64,000 bases of DNA from Anaerobaca lacustris (GCF_030012215.1 NZ_JASCXX010000012.1:62001-126000), one strand, 5' to 3'. Positions 44,901 to 52,808 are shown, counted from the first letter of the stretch. Program-made: numbers and translations. The notes: a model not told the origin generated them from the letters alone.

Positions 44901-46403
44901 GGGAGAGGCGTTGAGCGACGTGCCGGCGTTGATCGCAATGGCCCCGGGGGCCAGTCGAAAGGCCGAGTCGAGGCTGGGCGTCGTTACGTTGGTGTCGAAT
45001 GCCTGGGCAAAGGACCCGCTGCCGACGAAGAACGTGCCGGGTGTCTCGAAGTGCGTGTCACCGAAGGGGGCCCGTGCGTTGTAGCTGGTGCAGATGAGGA
45101 TCGAGTTGGCGCCCAGCGGCTGCGATTGGAAGTTGAGTTTCCCGATGGTTAAATTCCACATGAGATTGTGGTCCTCCTGGACCCCGGCATCGACCAGCGA
45201 TTCGCCGATGCCCACGATGCCCAGAAGGATGTTGTTGTGAATCCTGATGTTCTGGCCGGTCCCCTCCGGGTCGAGGCCGAACGTGACGGTGCCCGCGTAT
45301 CGCCATCGGCCCGACGAGGCCGGGGTATCTCTCCATTTTGAAACGAACGTGTTGTTCCGGAAAACGAAGTTGTGTCCGATATGGTTGGCGAAGATCCCGG
45401 TGGACACGTTGGAGCCGTAGATCAGATTGCCTTCGCAGAGGATATTGGAGTACCCTCCCGGGGGCACGCCTCCCGTATTTGCGGCGTTCTGATAGAATCG
45501 AATGCCACCGGAGCCGCCGTAGCCCCGGATCACATTGCCCCGGATTGTCATATTGCTGTTGCGGATGGACAAGCCCGAGCCGTGGGGATTGCCGATTCCT
45601 CGGTATTCTGCGATGTTGTTGTACTCTACGAGGATGTTGTCGTTCTTCAGGTCGGTCACGAACCGCAGCAGTGACGAGTTGATCTTCGTGGCCGTGTTGC
45701 GCCGAATGACAAGACCCGATCGGATCCTTCCGCCGGCCTGGGCGGCCATTGAGACCTGGGTGATGGTGCAGTTCTCGATCAGGACATCAGACACATCCGC
45801 GTTCGTACCGGTCACACTGATGCCAATGTTCGTGATCTTGCTGTTGTCCTGGTCGTCCCACTGTCCGGTGACGGTGAGATTCGTCATTTTGACGTGGGAT
45901 GCATCGGTTACGCCGACTCCGTACGTTCCCGATCCTCCGCTCTGGCATTGGATGCTGACCCCGTCAAATTGCATATAGCAGCGATCCATGTCTGCCACTC
46001 GCAGACCTGTGAAGACCGGGGTGTGCCCGGCGTCCGCCGTGAACACGATCGCCTGCTCCCAATTCGTTCGGGCCGAAGCGATTCCGGCTAACGATACCGT
46101 TCCGTAGCTGCCATTGCGCAGATAGACGGTGCTGCCGGCGGCCGCATTGGCGGCCGCATGCTGCACGGTTCTCCACGGAGAACCGGTCGAACCATCGCGA
46201 TCATCGTTGCCGCCCGTCGGATCGACATAATAGGTTCGGCCTTGTGCGACCCCGCTCGCCGAGAGGCCGATGCTAACGAGGAGCAGGGCGAGAAGGACCG
46301 TCGGATATGGCGCTATCGCCTCCTTCCGACCGCGATGAATACGAGCGGACTCCCCACGGATGATCGTTCGATCGACCGACGCAAATCCTGTTCTGTAAAA
46401 CAT
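41949..46403 (-). CDS. Giant surface beta-helix protein with Ig-like repeats and C-terminal sorting signal
   Basis: 1484 residues. Signal peptide after a long basic n-region (hydrophobic core about 35-52). Modules: parallel beta-helix (55-530, TYYVDPTGGNDDRDGSTGSP); three tandem Ig-like domains of about 92 residues (535-805, each with ASDPDGDPITYSATGLPSGA-like cores); an Ig-like domain; sialidase/BNR-like propeller repeats (about 925-1290); and a beta-sandwich resembling choice-of-anchor U. The tail is a Gly-rich linker, Cys1441, a hydrophobic stretch (about 1453-1468) and RRRDRRRR: a MYXO/JDVT-CTERM-like tripartite signal. GGGGGA precedes the ATG. Probably a cell-surface adhesin or polysaccharide-binding protein. 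Confidence 0.85.
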   Translation of the reverse strand: MFYRTGFASVDRTIIRGESARIHRGRKEAIAPYPTVLLALLLVSIGLSASGVAQGRTYYVDPTGGNDDRDGSTGSPWRTVQHAAANAAAGSTVYLRNGSYGTVSLAGIASARTNWEQAIVFTADAGHTPVFTGLRVADMDRCYMQFDGVSIQCQSGGSGTYGVGVTDASHVKMTNLTVTGQWDDQDNSKITNIGISVTGTNADVSDVLIENCTITQVSMAAQAGGRIRSGLVIRRNTATKINSSLLRFVTDLKNDNILVEYNNIAEYRGIGNPHGSGLSIRNSNMTIRGNVIRGYGGSGGIRFYQNAANTGGVPPGGYSNILCEGNLIYGSNVSTGIFANHIGHNFVFRNNTFVSKWRDTPASSGRWRYAGTVTFGLDPEGTGQNIRIHNNILLGIVGIGESLVDAGVQEDHNLMWNLTIGKLNFQSQPLGANSILICTSYNARAPFGDTHFETPGTFFVGSGSFAQAFDTNVTTPSLDSAFRLAPGAIAINAGTSLNASPYCLEGFPRMDADNADPDLGAYEYRAGTATNRPPVLRTLGNYTATIGEQLRFTVTADDADGDPLTYSATGLPSGATFTGQTFTWTPSQNQVGTHQVTFRVTDGRLSDAQTVTITVEGSNRKPTLAAIGNKSVDENATLTFSISASDPDGDPITYSATGLPSGASFSSRTFRWTPAHGQAGNYQVTFIASDGQNQDSQTITITVIKVNRAPVLSEIGDRSVDQDHALTFNVTASDPDGDPIAYSASGLPAGATLAGGTFSWTPSASQVGPHHITFVASDGDLQDSRTATIFVASTGPDSTAPTVARHTPQPEAIQVSLNNLVTLHVTDTGRGVAPESVVIRVDGAVVYQGDTPVYESATGRCSRSGASNDYRFMYQANEPFRFDHAVEVKVNAADRAGNVMGTHSYSFTTEMRAFGNNRGVSVGSGVSGPNGRPDTVSDPAGTIWAVWCSGSEGNRDIYISRMPAGADTFEAPVAITAAPGDRCHPKIARDNDGILYVVWQDRQRGNWDLFAAASSDNGTTWSRPVQVTDSDGNETHPAIAADTRSPSRVYIAWQDDRDGNADIWAISSANMFVDTLTSRLTTDVADQITPTVDVDASNIAFVVWTDMRRGRADLYGSSSGTTGWANIPIVTTNSQQTAPVIAIDREASILHLLWVDDAPGNTDVYYAALPGLPDSPISGVSVIDDTSGADQLAPAIVCAGGARVFACWQDGRHAQRRPTDTDLFVAELGPDSVGTNIFVGDDRTNSGQGEPAIGIDGYGNPYLVWADARGSNTEIYFAATTFIDPNPLDAKQVVASIGATVGTDPTAIQEPDDVSIVVPARACRTDTWISISRILNPPVAPADCLGSYDFGPSGVDFDIPVTVTIPYRFSGAGGVKPYWYDSLTGALTQCGITDIENLVIAPNLNALRFKTTHFTPFYVVADTSPLVPGSDGGGGGSGGGCSISGRGDGSPKELLAPYVIVAIAVVVLRRRDRRRRHSIETIQG

Positions 46404-46726
46404 ATGTTCCCCCGTGTACTGTGTAGCGTCCGGCTGCGGCCCGGAAGTGGGCGAGTGGACGCGACTCTACCATTATCGGTTCGTGCTCTTTGGGTAAATC
46501 GTACAAACAAAGCGGCGCGCCAACAAACCGATTCGTTGCAGCCCTGCGAAGATGCCCCGCGGCCCGTCGCAACGGCCCTCCCCTCGGCGATCGCCGGACG
46601 CAGTTTGTGCGATGAGAATCCCCCCAAGCGGCCGTGCAGAAGACGGTCCAATAAACGGTGGTGTTCTGCGGCTTTGCGGCGGTGATTATCAGGCTGTGTT
46701 TGGTGTTCTCCATGATGTCGCACCGG

Positions 46727-46761
46727 TGGCGGTTTATTGGCCTCGATTGGCGGTTTTTGGC
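46727..46761. repeat. Tandem TGGCGGTTT direct repeats upstream of the EPS promoter
   Basis: TGGCGGTTTATTGGC (46727-46741) and TGGCGGTTTTTGGC (46748-46761), 21 bases apart (two helical turns), end 10 bases before a -35 box. This looks like an activator-binding site. The first copy also fits the GG-N10-GC spacing of a sigma-54 promoter. Confidence 0.45.
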
Positions 46762-46771
46762 TTGAGCGGCG

Positions 46772-46801
46772 TTGACAGTGCGCCGATAGGGGCGATAGAA
46801 T
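46772..46801 (+). promoter_or_regulatory. Upstream promoter of the EPS locus
   Basis: TTGACA (46772-46777), 18-base spacer, TAGAAT (46796-46801). Would give a leader of about 115 bases before epsI. Confidence 0.5.
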
Positions 46802-46911
46802 GAACGTTCTTTGACTGCCGGTTTCCGGTACGGATGAACCGGGGGCCGTCCATTCCCTGACGGTTCTTTCGCGAGCGTCCGGCCGGGGAGTATGAAATAC
46901 CACCTTTAGGG

Positions 46912-46917
46912 TATACT
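46912..46917 (+). promoter_or_regulatory. -10 box abutting the epsI start codon
   Basis: TATACT ends six bases before the ATG at 46923, as in the other leaderless promoters here. No good -35 hexamer is seen, so it may need an activator. Confidence 0.35.
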
Positions 46918-46922
46918 CATAG

Positions 46923-47735
46923 ATGTACATCGAGCGGCGCAGTGTCGAAACCGAGGGGCCCGACACCTCGTGCAGGCCGGATTGCAGGCGGTCTCGCTGT
47001 GGCGCGGTGGCGATATGGAGTGCAGGGGCCATCGCCGTGCTGCTGTTGGTCGCAGGAGGGATCGTCTATCGTATCGGGGCGGCGCGATGGGGGGAGCCTC
47101 CGTTGATCCCGCCACCGGTGTCGTTGGCGGAGATCCCGATTGAGGCGGATGGATGGATGGGCGAGAGTCGCGAGATCCCCAGCGTTACGGAAGACTATAT
47201 GCGGTCCAATTTCGCGGACGACTACATCAGTCGTCGCTACGTCAACGAGGAGCAGCGCGCGTGGGCCGATGCATATGTGGTCTACTGCTCGTCTCGTCCG
47301 GCGGGGATTCTCGGGCATCAGCCGATGGTGTGCTTCCCGGCGCACGGGTGGGTCCATGATGGGACGTCCACGTCCGATTTCCTGACGCGGTCCGGCCGGC
47401 GAGTGCCGTGCCTGGTCCACCAGTTTCGCAAACAGGCTTCGAGCCACCAGCGAATCGTCGTTTTGAGTTTCTACGTTCTCAACGGACAGATTACGCTTCG
47501 TGAGACGGATTTCTCGGGTTTCTTCGGCCGGCGTCCGAACATTGCCGGCAACCCGGCCAGGTACGTCGCGCAGGTTCAGATCAGCTCGTCGCTCGAACAT
47601 TCGGCTCGGTCTTTGGCCGTGGATTTGGCGGACTCCATCCTGGCGATCCTCCCCGACCAGCATGGTCAAGTGAGGTGGCCGCCTTCGCAACCGGATTCGT
47701 CGCAGGCCGATGGAGTGGCCGAACGGGGCCGATAA
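46923..47735 (+). CDS. epsI: Exosortase-associated EpsI-family protein (DUF3485)
   Basis: 270 residues. One N-terminal membrane helix (28-50, VAIWSAGAIAVLLLVAGGIVY), then the EpsI domain: IPIEADGWMGESREIP, NFADDYISRRYVNEE and the signature ILGHQPMVCFPAHGW (H132, C137, G142, W143), which matches the HxPxxCxPxxGW of EpsI proteins. These accompany exosortases in exopolysaccharide/PEP-CTERM loci and may be partners or polymer-export proteins. No exosortase gene is present within the window. First gene of the plus-strand EPS locus; no ribosome site is visible. Confidence 0.8.
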   Translation: MYIERRSVETEGPDTSCRPDCRRSRCGAVAIWSAGAIAVLLLVAGGIVYRIGAARWGEPPLIPPPVSLAEIPIEADGWMGESREIPSVTEDYMRSNFADDYISRRYVNEEQRAWADAYVVYCSSRPAGILGHQPMVCFPAHGWVHDGTSTSDFLTRSGRRVPCLVHQFRKQASSHQRIVVLSFYVLNGQITLRETDFSGFFGRRPNIAGNPARYVAQVQISSSLEHSARSLAVDLADSILAILPDQHGQVRWPPSQPDSSQADGVAERGR

Positions 47736-47765
47736 CCCCCAAGTCATTGCGGGCAATCCCAGAGA

Positions 47766-47817
47766 AGCCCTGTCTTGACAGGGGCTCGTGTTTGCCCCGT
47801 CGGAGCGGCCGACGGGG
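47766..47817 (+). other. Two adjacent hairpins in the epsI-wzx gap
   Basis: AGCCCTGTC/GACAGGGGCT (47766-47786, one bulge) is followed by CGTGTTT, a weak terminator-like tail. CCCCGTCGG/CCGACGGGG (47795-47817) is a perfect 9-bp stem with no T run. They may attenuate transcription into the EPS genes. Confidence 0.4.
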
Positions 47818-47911
47818 ACGGAGTCTGCCCATTTGACGCCTCCGCCGTGCGGCGTGTGACGCGGCGGCCAGCTTCGCCGCGACCGCAACGTGGAGGTTCG
47901 CAAAGCATTCC

Positions 47912-49510
47912 ATGAGTTCACGAATCCAGCTCAGCAAGAAGCTGCTTCTGATCAACTCCGCCAGTTCCGTACTGAGGCGCATTCTCTATGCGTCCGTGCT
48001 GATCTGGCTGAATCAGTACCTTCTGCGCCGCATCGGCGCTGCGGAGTACAGCTTATATCCGCTCGTGGTCGGTGTGATGTTCTTCGTCCCGCTGCTCAGC
48101 CTGTTTCTGACGGCGGGGCTGGGGCGGTTCGTGACGGAAGCCTATGCGCTGGGAGACGATGACAGGGTCACGCGCATTGTCTCCACGATGACGGTGCCGT
48201 TGGTCGTCCTGGCCGGGTTGTGCCTTGTCGGTGGCCTTCTCTTCGCCTGGCACATCGGGCACATGCTGACGATTCCGCCGGGGCGACTGTGGGACGCTCG
48301 CATCATGCTCGGGCTTCTGGTCTGTTGCAGCGCGTTGCGACTGCCCTTGGTGCCGTTCACGTTCGGGCTCTACGTCAAGCAGAGGTTCGTTCTCCAGAAC
48401 CTTGTCGGCCTCGGCGTGGAAGTGGTGAAGATGGCGCTGCTGTTCGTGTTGCTGTTTGGGGTCAGCACGCGCGTCCTGTGGGTGGTGGTCGCGGAGGTCA
48501 TTGCCCAGTCGCTCTCGTCGGTAGTTATGGTGGCCATCTCCGTTCGAAGTGTCCCGGCGCTGCGGTTTGTCTTCCGCAAGATCGAATGGGGCACCGCCCG
48601 GCAGATCATGGGCTTCGGAGGCTGGAGCCTTGTCATCAACAGCGCCTCGTCGGCCCAGCGAATACTGGACCCCTTGTTCTTGAACAAGCTGGCCATGCTG
48701 ACGGATGTCACGTCCTATCACATTGCGACGATGCCCGTGCGGCACATCCATTCATTTGCGGCCGTCGCCACGGCGCCGCTGTTGCCGCAACTGATCGCCA
48801 TGCATGCCACCGGGCGCCAGGAACAGATGCGACGCCTGTATCTGCGCGGCGGTCGCTATGGCCTGTGGGTGGTCCTGTGCGTTACGTTGCCGGCGATCGC
48901 CTACTGTCGGGAGCTGATCACGCTGTATCTGGGTGCCGAGTACATCGAGACGGCCTTTGTGATGGTCCTGACGCTCCTGACGACCATGTGGGGGTTCTCG
49001 AATTGGATGCTGTCTCAGTTGTGTCAGGCGAAGGACCAGATGCGGCCGATTGCGGTTCGTCTCGCGCTGCTGCAGGTGGTCCGGATCCTTCTGATTCTGT
49101 ATTTTGTGGGATGGCTGAACCTCGGGGCGCTGGGATTGGCCGGCGCGGGATTGATTGCCGCGGCGGCAACCGCCTCGGTCAACGTTCCGCTCGGATGGCG
49201 TCTCGTCCAGGTCGAGGCGGGGCAATGGTTCAGAGAAGTGATGGTCAAGGGATCGATTCCCGGCGCCGTCGCCATGCTGGTCTGGGGTGGTCTGGAGATC
49301 GTCCGTCCGCCGTCGACGTGGACGTCACTTGGGTTGTATGTCGGCGCGGGTCTGGTCGTCTATCTGGCGGTCCTGGTGCTGTACTCGTTCGACGCCTATG
49401 ACCGGACGCAGATTCGCGAGATCGTCGGCGGTCTTGTCCGTGGCTGCCGGAGGCTGCAATCGAAGTCCGGGCCGCTCCCCATCGTCTCGAACGGTTCCGG
49501 CTCCGACTGA
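47912..49510 (+). CDS. wzx: Wzx-type polysaccharide flippase
   Basis: 532 residues, about 12-14 hydrophobic helices, MATE/MOP superfamily. The N-terminus KKLLLINSASSVLRRILYAS and the mid-protein GFGGWSLVINSASSAQRILD match the repeated halves of Wzx/RfbX proteins. It would move lipid-linked repeat units across the inner membrane. The nearest ribosome-like site (GGAGG at 47892-47896) is 15 bases away, longer than usual. Followed 49 bases later by rfbC. Confidence 0.85.
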   Translation: MSSRIQLSKKLLLINSASSVLRRILYASVLIWLNQYLLRRIGAAEYSLYPLVVGVMFFVPLLSLFLTAGLGRFVTEAYALGDDDRVTRIVSTMTVPLVVLAGLCLVGGLLFAWHIGHMLTIPPGRLWDARIMLGLLVCCSALRLPLVPFTFGLYVKQRFVLQNLVGLGVEVVKMALLFVLLFGVSTRVLWVVVAEVIAQSLSSVVMVAISVRSVPALRFVFRKIEWGTARQIMGFGGWSLVINSASSAQRILDPLFLNKLAMLTDVTSYHIATMPVRHIHSFAAVATAPLLPQLIAMHATGRQEQMRRLYLRGGRYGLWVVLCVTLPAIAYCRELITLYLGAEYIETAFVMVLTLLTTMWGFSNWMLSQLCQAKDQMRPIAVRLALLQVVRILLILYFVGWLNLGALGLAGAGLIAAAATASVNVPLGWRLVQVEAGQWFREVMVKGSIPGAVAMLVWGGLEIVRPPSTWTSLGLYVGAGLVVYLAVLVLYSFDAYDRTQIREIVGGLVRGCRRLQSKSGPLPIVSNGSGSD

Positions 49511-49559
49511 CGAGACGAATGGCGCCGGTGGGCCGGGGTGCCGACGGAAGGGGACAAGA

Positions 49560-50111
49560 ATGCAGGTATCGCAAACGCGCATCGACGATCTGCTGCTGAT
49601 TGAGCCCGACGTGTATCGGGACGAACGTGGGTACTTCTTCGAGCACTACAGCAGAGCCCGGTACGAAGCCCTCGGTGTGGTCGCCGAGTTCGTCCAGGAC
49701 AACTGCTCGTTCTCCCGGCGGGGGACGATCCGCGGCCTTCACTATCAGATCGGCGCCGGGGCGCAGGGCAAACTGACCAGCGTGCTGCATGGAAGGGTCC
49801 TCGATGTGGCGGTGGACGTCCGATTCGGATCGCCCACCTTCGGCCAGTACGTGGCCGTGGAGTTGAGCGACGAGAACCACGTGCAGTTCTGGATTCCTCC
49901 CGGTTTCGCACATGGCTTTTCCGTGCTTTCCGAGACCGTCGTGTTCATGTACAAGTGCACGTCGTTTTATTCGAAGGAGCACGAGCGGTCGGTTCGATTC
50001 GACGATCCGGACCTGGCGATCGACTGGCGGGTCACGGACCCGATCGTGTCCGAGAAGGACCTGGCCGCGCCGTATCTGCGTTCGGTCGGAAAGGATGATC
50101 TTTTTTCGTAG
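49560..50111 (+). CDS. rfbC: dTDP-4-dehydrorhamnose 3,5-epimerase
   Basis: 183-residue cupin that makes dTDP-4-keto-L-rhamnose. The signature DERGYFFEHYSRARYEALGV, NCSFSRRGTIRGLHYQ (catalytic His), KLTSVLHGRVLDVAVDVR and IPPGFAHGFSVLSE (second His) are as in RmlC. It implies L-rhamnose or a related deoxysugar in the polymer; rfbA, B and D are not in the window. GGAAGGGG precedes the ATG at 49560. Confidence 0.95.
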   Translation: MQVSQTRIDDLLLIEPDVYRDERGYFFEHYSRARYEALGVVAEFVQDNCSFSRRGTIRGLHYQIGAGAQGKLTSVLHGRVLDVAVDVRFGSPTFGQYVAVELSDENHVQFWIPPGFAHGFSVLSETVVFMYKCTSFYSKEHERSVRFDDPDLAIDWRVTDPIVSEKDLAAPYLRSVGKDDLFS

Positions 50112-50138
50112 TGAGCGCGGCGCATGTGAGTCACGGGC

Positions 50139-51512
50139 ATGACGGAGCAGACGTTGTCTGAAAGACCGCTTGGAATCGCTGCGAACGGGACCGGATCGCA
50201 TCTCGGCGCGCAGAAGCAGGGCCCGTGTGTGTGCCTGCTGGGGGCGTCGTTCGACACGGGGAATCTGGGTGTCAGCGCCCTGGCCGAGAGCAGCGTCCGA
50301 TGCATCCTGGCTCGCTGGCCCGAGGCCCGGGTGGTTCTGCTCGCCAGCAGCCGGGAGCAGGGCTGGCACCAACTGAGTCTCGGAGACCGAACCGTTGCGC
50401 TCCAGAAGGCGCCCATTCGGTTCTGCAGAAACGTCTTGCTGGCGCACCACTACGGTGTGCTTTTCCTGTGTGTGCTGGCGTTGTGGGCGTTTCCTTTCGA
50501 CGGCTTGAAGCGGTATCTGGCCGGACGCAACGCGACGTTGGGGCTCCTGCTGGACAGCCGGTTGTTCGTTGACATCTCCGGCGGAGACAGCTTCAGTGAT
50601 ATCTACGGTGTGCGCCGATTCATCCTGGCGTTTCTGATTCGAATGCTGCCGTTGATGTTGCGCAAAGACCTGGTCCTGTTTCCGCAAACCTATGGGCCGT
50701 TCAAGAGAGCGATGTCCCGCTCGATGGCCCGATGGGTGCTCCGGAGAGCGAAGCGGATCTACTCCAGGGACCAGGCCGGGCTGGACTACGTCCGGGACCT
50801 GATCGGTCGTCCGGATGTGGGCAGGGCCGTCGAGTTCGCTCCGGACGTGGCTTTTCTGCTGGAGCCGCGTAAGCCGTCCGGGCTCGATGCCGATCTGGAG
50901 GCCATTCGAAACGGTGCTTCTGCCGTCGTCGGTTTGAATGTCAGCGGCCTGATCTACTACGGAGGCTATCGGGGAGGCAACGAGTTTGGCCTGCGGGTCC
51001 CATACAAGGAGCTTGTGGATGCGATCGTCGAACGCCTGTTGCAGAAGGACGGCGTCCGGATTCTCCTGGTCCCCCACGTGATTCCTGTGGGTGTGTACAA
51101 AGGTGATATAGAGAACGATCGTGCCGCATGTCTCGATGTGCATCGACGCCTCTCGGTCCGGTATCCCGGCCGGCTGTTTGTGGCGGAGGGAACCTATGAC
51201 CAGGGCGAGGTCAAATACGTCATTGGTCTGTGCGATTTCTTCATCGGGACACGAATGCACTCGTGCATTGCGGCTCTATCCCAGTGCATCCCGGCGGTGG
51301 GGGTCGCCTACAGCAAGAAGTTCGAGGGTGTGTTCGAGACCATTGGGGCTGGGGATCTGGTCGCCGACATGAGATCACTGGACGCCGATGACATCCTGGG
51401 GATCATAGAGACAGCCTACCTCTCCCGTGGGTCGATTGCCGACCGCTTGCGAGAGACAATGCCTGAGGTCCGGCGAAAGGTGTCGAATCTCCTCGAGGGT
51501 CTCGACCCGTGA
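50139..51512 (+). CDS. Polysaccharide pyruvyl transferase family protein
   Basis: 457 residues. GASFDTGNLGVSALAESSV, LFVDISGGDSFSDIYG, DLVLFPQTYGPFK and the C-terminal CDFFIGTRMHSCIAALSQ are the signatures of the CsaB/WcaK family, which transfers pyruvate from phosphoenolpyruvate to sugars as a ketal. A Gly-free N-terminal extension of about 28 residues is unusual. Overlaps the next gene by 4 bases (GTGA), indicating a tight functional pair with the FrhB-like protein. Confidence 0.85.
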   Translation: MTEQTLSERPLGIAANGTGSHLGAQKQGPCVCLLGASFDTGNLGVSALAESSVRCILARWPEARVVLLASSREQGWHQLSLGDRTVALQKAPIRFCRNVLLAHHYGVLFLCVLALWAFPFDGLKRYLAGRNATLGLLLDSRLFVDISGGDSFSDIYGVRRFILAFLIRMLPLMLRKDLVLFPQTYGPFKRAMSRSMARWVLRRAKRIYSRDQAGLDYVRDLIGRPDVGRAVEFAPDVAFLLEPRKPSGLDADLEAIRNGASAVVGLNVSGLIYYGGYRGGNEFGLRVPYKELVDAIVERLLQKDGVRILLVPHVIPVGVYKGDIENDRAACLDVHRRLSVRYPGRLFVAEGTYDQGEVKYVIGLCDFFIGTRMHSCIAALSQCIPAVGVAYSKKFEGVFETIGAGDLVADMRSLDADDILGIIETAYLSRGSIADRLRETMPEVRRKVSNLLEGLDP

Positions 51513-52750
51513 AAGAGCCCCTCGACAGCGTGTCGGATGTGGTTGCATGGCGACTCTGCCTGGGGTGCGGCGTTTGTGTTTCGGTCTGTCCGGAAAAGGC
51601 CTTGGCGCTGGTCGACGTTGTCGAGGATGGATTCCGGCCGGCCAGAGAGACCGTCCGATGTCGTCAGTGCGGCAAGTGTCTGACAGTCTGTCCCGGCATT
51701 GCCATCGAAGCGCCTCCTGCGTCCTCTTCGGCGATCGACTCTCTGCGGCAGGCCTGGGGCAACGTGCTGGAGGTGTGGGAGGGATATGCAGCCGATCCGG
51801 AGATTCGCTATCGGGGGTCGTCCGGCGGCGTCGCGACGGCCCTGTCGCTGTTCCTCCTGGAGAAACGCCCGGTGCAGGGGGTTTTTCATATTGGCTGCGA
51901 GCCGGCAGACCCGTTGAAGAACCGCCCCGTGATCAGCCGGTGTCGGGACGACCTCCTCCCAAGGACCGGCTCGCGCTATGCCCCTGCGGCCCCGTGTTCC
52001 GGGCTCGGAATGCTCGACGGCGCCGAATATGCGTTTGTGGGCAAGCCCTGCGACGTGGTGGCCTTGCGCAAGTGGCAGGCTTTGGAAGACCGCAACGCGC
52101 GAACGATTCATCTGGCGGTTTCGATCTTCTGCGCCGGTACGCCGAGCACGCAGGGAACCCGGAAGATCCTGGCCGAGCTGGGTGTCGAGCCCGAGCAGGT
52201 GAGCGACCTGCGGTACCGCGGCTGTGGCTGGCCTGGGCGTACGGTTGCCAGGACACATTCTCACCCGGACGCCGACCGTTCCATGACATACGAACGATCC
52301 TGGGGCAACATCTTGAGTAAGCACACGCAGTTTCGGTGCCGCCTTTGCCCGGATGCCACCGGGGAACTGGCGGACATTTCCTGCGGCGATCCCTGGTATC
52401 GCGACGTGCAACCCGATGACCCGGGGCGGTCCCTGGTTCTGGTCCGGACCGAGGCCGGCCGGCGGGCCCTGCACGAAGCCATGAAGGCAGGCTATCTCAC
52501 GCTCGAGCAGGTGGCGCCGGACGTTTTGCCGCAGTCGCAGGCGGCCCTGCTGAAACGCCGATTGGATCTCTGGGGCCGCCTTGCCGCCTTGCGATGGCTG
52601 GGAGCGGCGGTTCCCTCCTACCAGGGGTTCTCGTTGTTCGCCAACTGGTGGACCTTGTCTGTCATGGAGAAGCTGCGCTCGCTGGCAGGCACCGCACGGC
52701 GCACGCTCGAGCGAAAGTGGTACAGGCGTAATGCCGGACGCCTCGGATGA
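51509..52750 (+). CDS. FrhB-like iron-sulfur flavoprotein of polysaccharide loci
   Basis: 413 residues, GTG start with GAGGG ahead. Two 4Fe-4S ferredoxin motifs at the N-terminus (C17, C20, C23, C27; C51, C54, C57, C61), then the coenzyme F420 hydrogenase/dehydrogenase beta-subunit fold: YRGSSGGVATALSLFLLE, AFVGKPCDVVALRKWQ, and CRLCPDATGELADISCGDPW. Homologues in exopolysaccharide clusters lie beside pyruvyl transferases. F420 is unlikely to be the cofactor; FAD is more probable. It may reduce or prepare a sugar or pyruvyl donor. Confidence 0.85.
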   Translation: MKEPLDSVSDVVAWRLCLGCGVCVSVCPEKALALVDVVEDGFRPARETVRCRQCGKCLTVCPGIAIEAPPASSSAIDSLRQAWGNVLEVWEGYAADPEIRYRGSSGGVATALSLFLLEKRPVQGVFHIGCEPADPLKNRPVISRCRDDLLPRTGSRYAPAAPCSGLGMLDGAEYAFVGKPCDVVALRKWQALEDRNARTIHLAVSIFCAGTPSTQGTRKILAELGVEPEQVSDLRYRGCGWPGRTVARTHSHPDADRSMTYERSWGNILSKHTQFRCRLCPDATGELADISCGDPWYRDVQPDDPGRSLVLVRTEAGRRALHEAMKAGYLTLEQVAPDVLPQSQAALLKRRLDLWGRLAALRWLGAAVPSYQGFSLFANWWTLSVMEKLRSLAGTARRTLERKWYRRNAGRLG

Positions 52751-52808
52751 TCCGACGTATGCCGCGATGAGGGGAGCGTGATCGAGCGCATCAGTGGAGG
52801 CGACGTGT

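Larger units (their letters stand above)
46404..46922. other. Divergent regulatory region between the surface protein and the EPS locus
   Basis: 519 bases without a supported gene. On the right half lie two TGGCGGTTT direct repeats, a TTGACA/TAGAAT promoter and a TATACT box abutting the epsI start, listed separately. The left part should hold the promoter of the minus-strand surface protein, but no convincing box pair was found. Confidence 0.5.

Noticed and set aside
47775-47780. TTGACA as a -35 box for wzx
   Set aside because: It is part of a hairpin stem and no -10-like hexamer lies at 16-18 bases.
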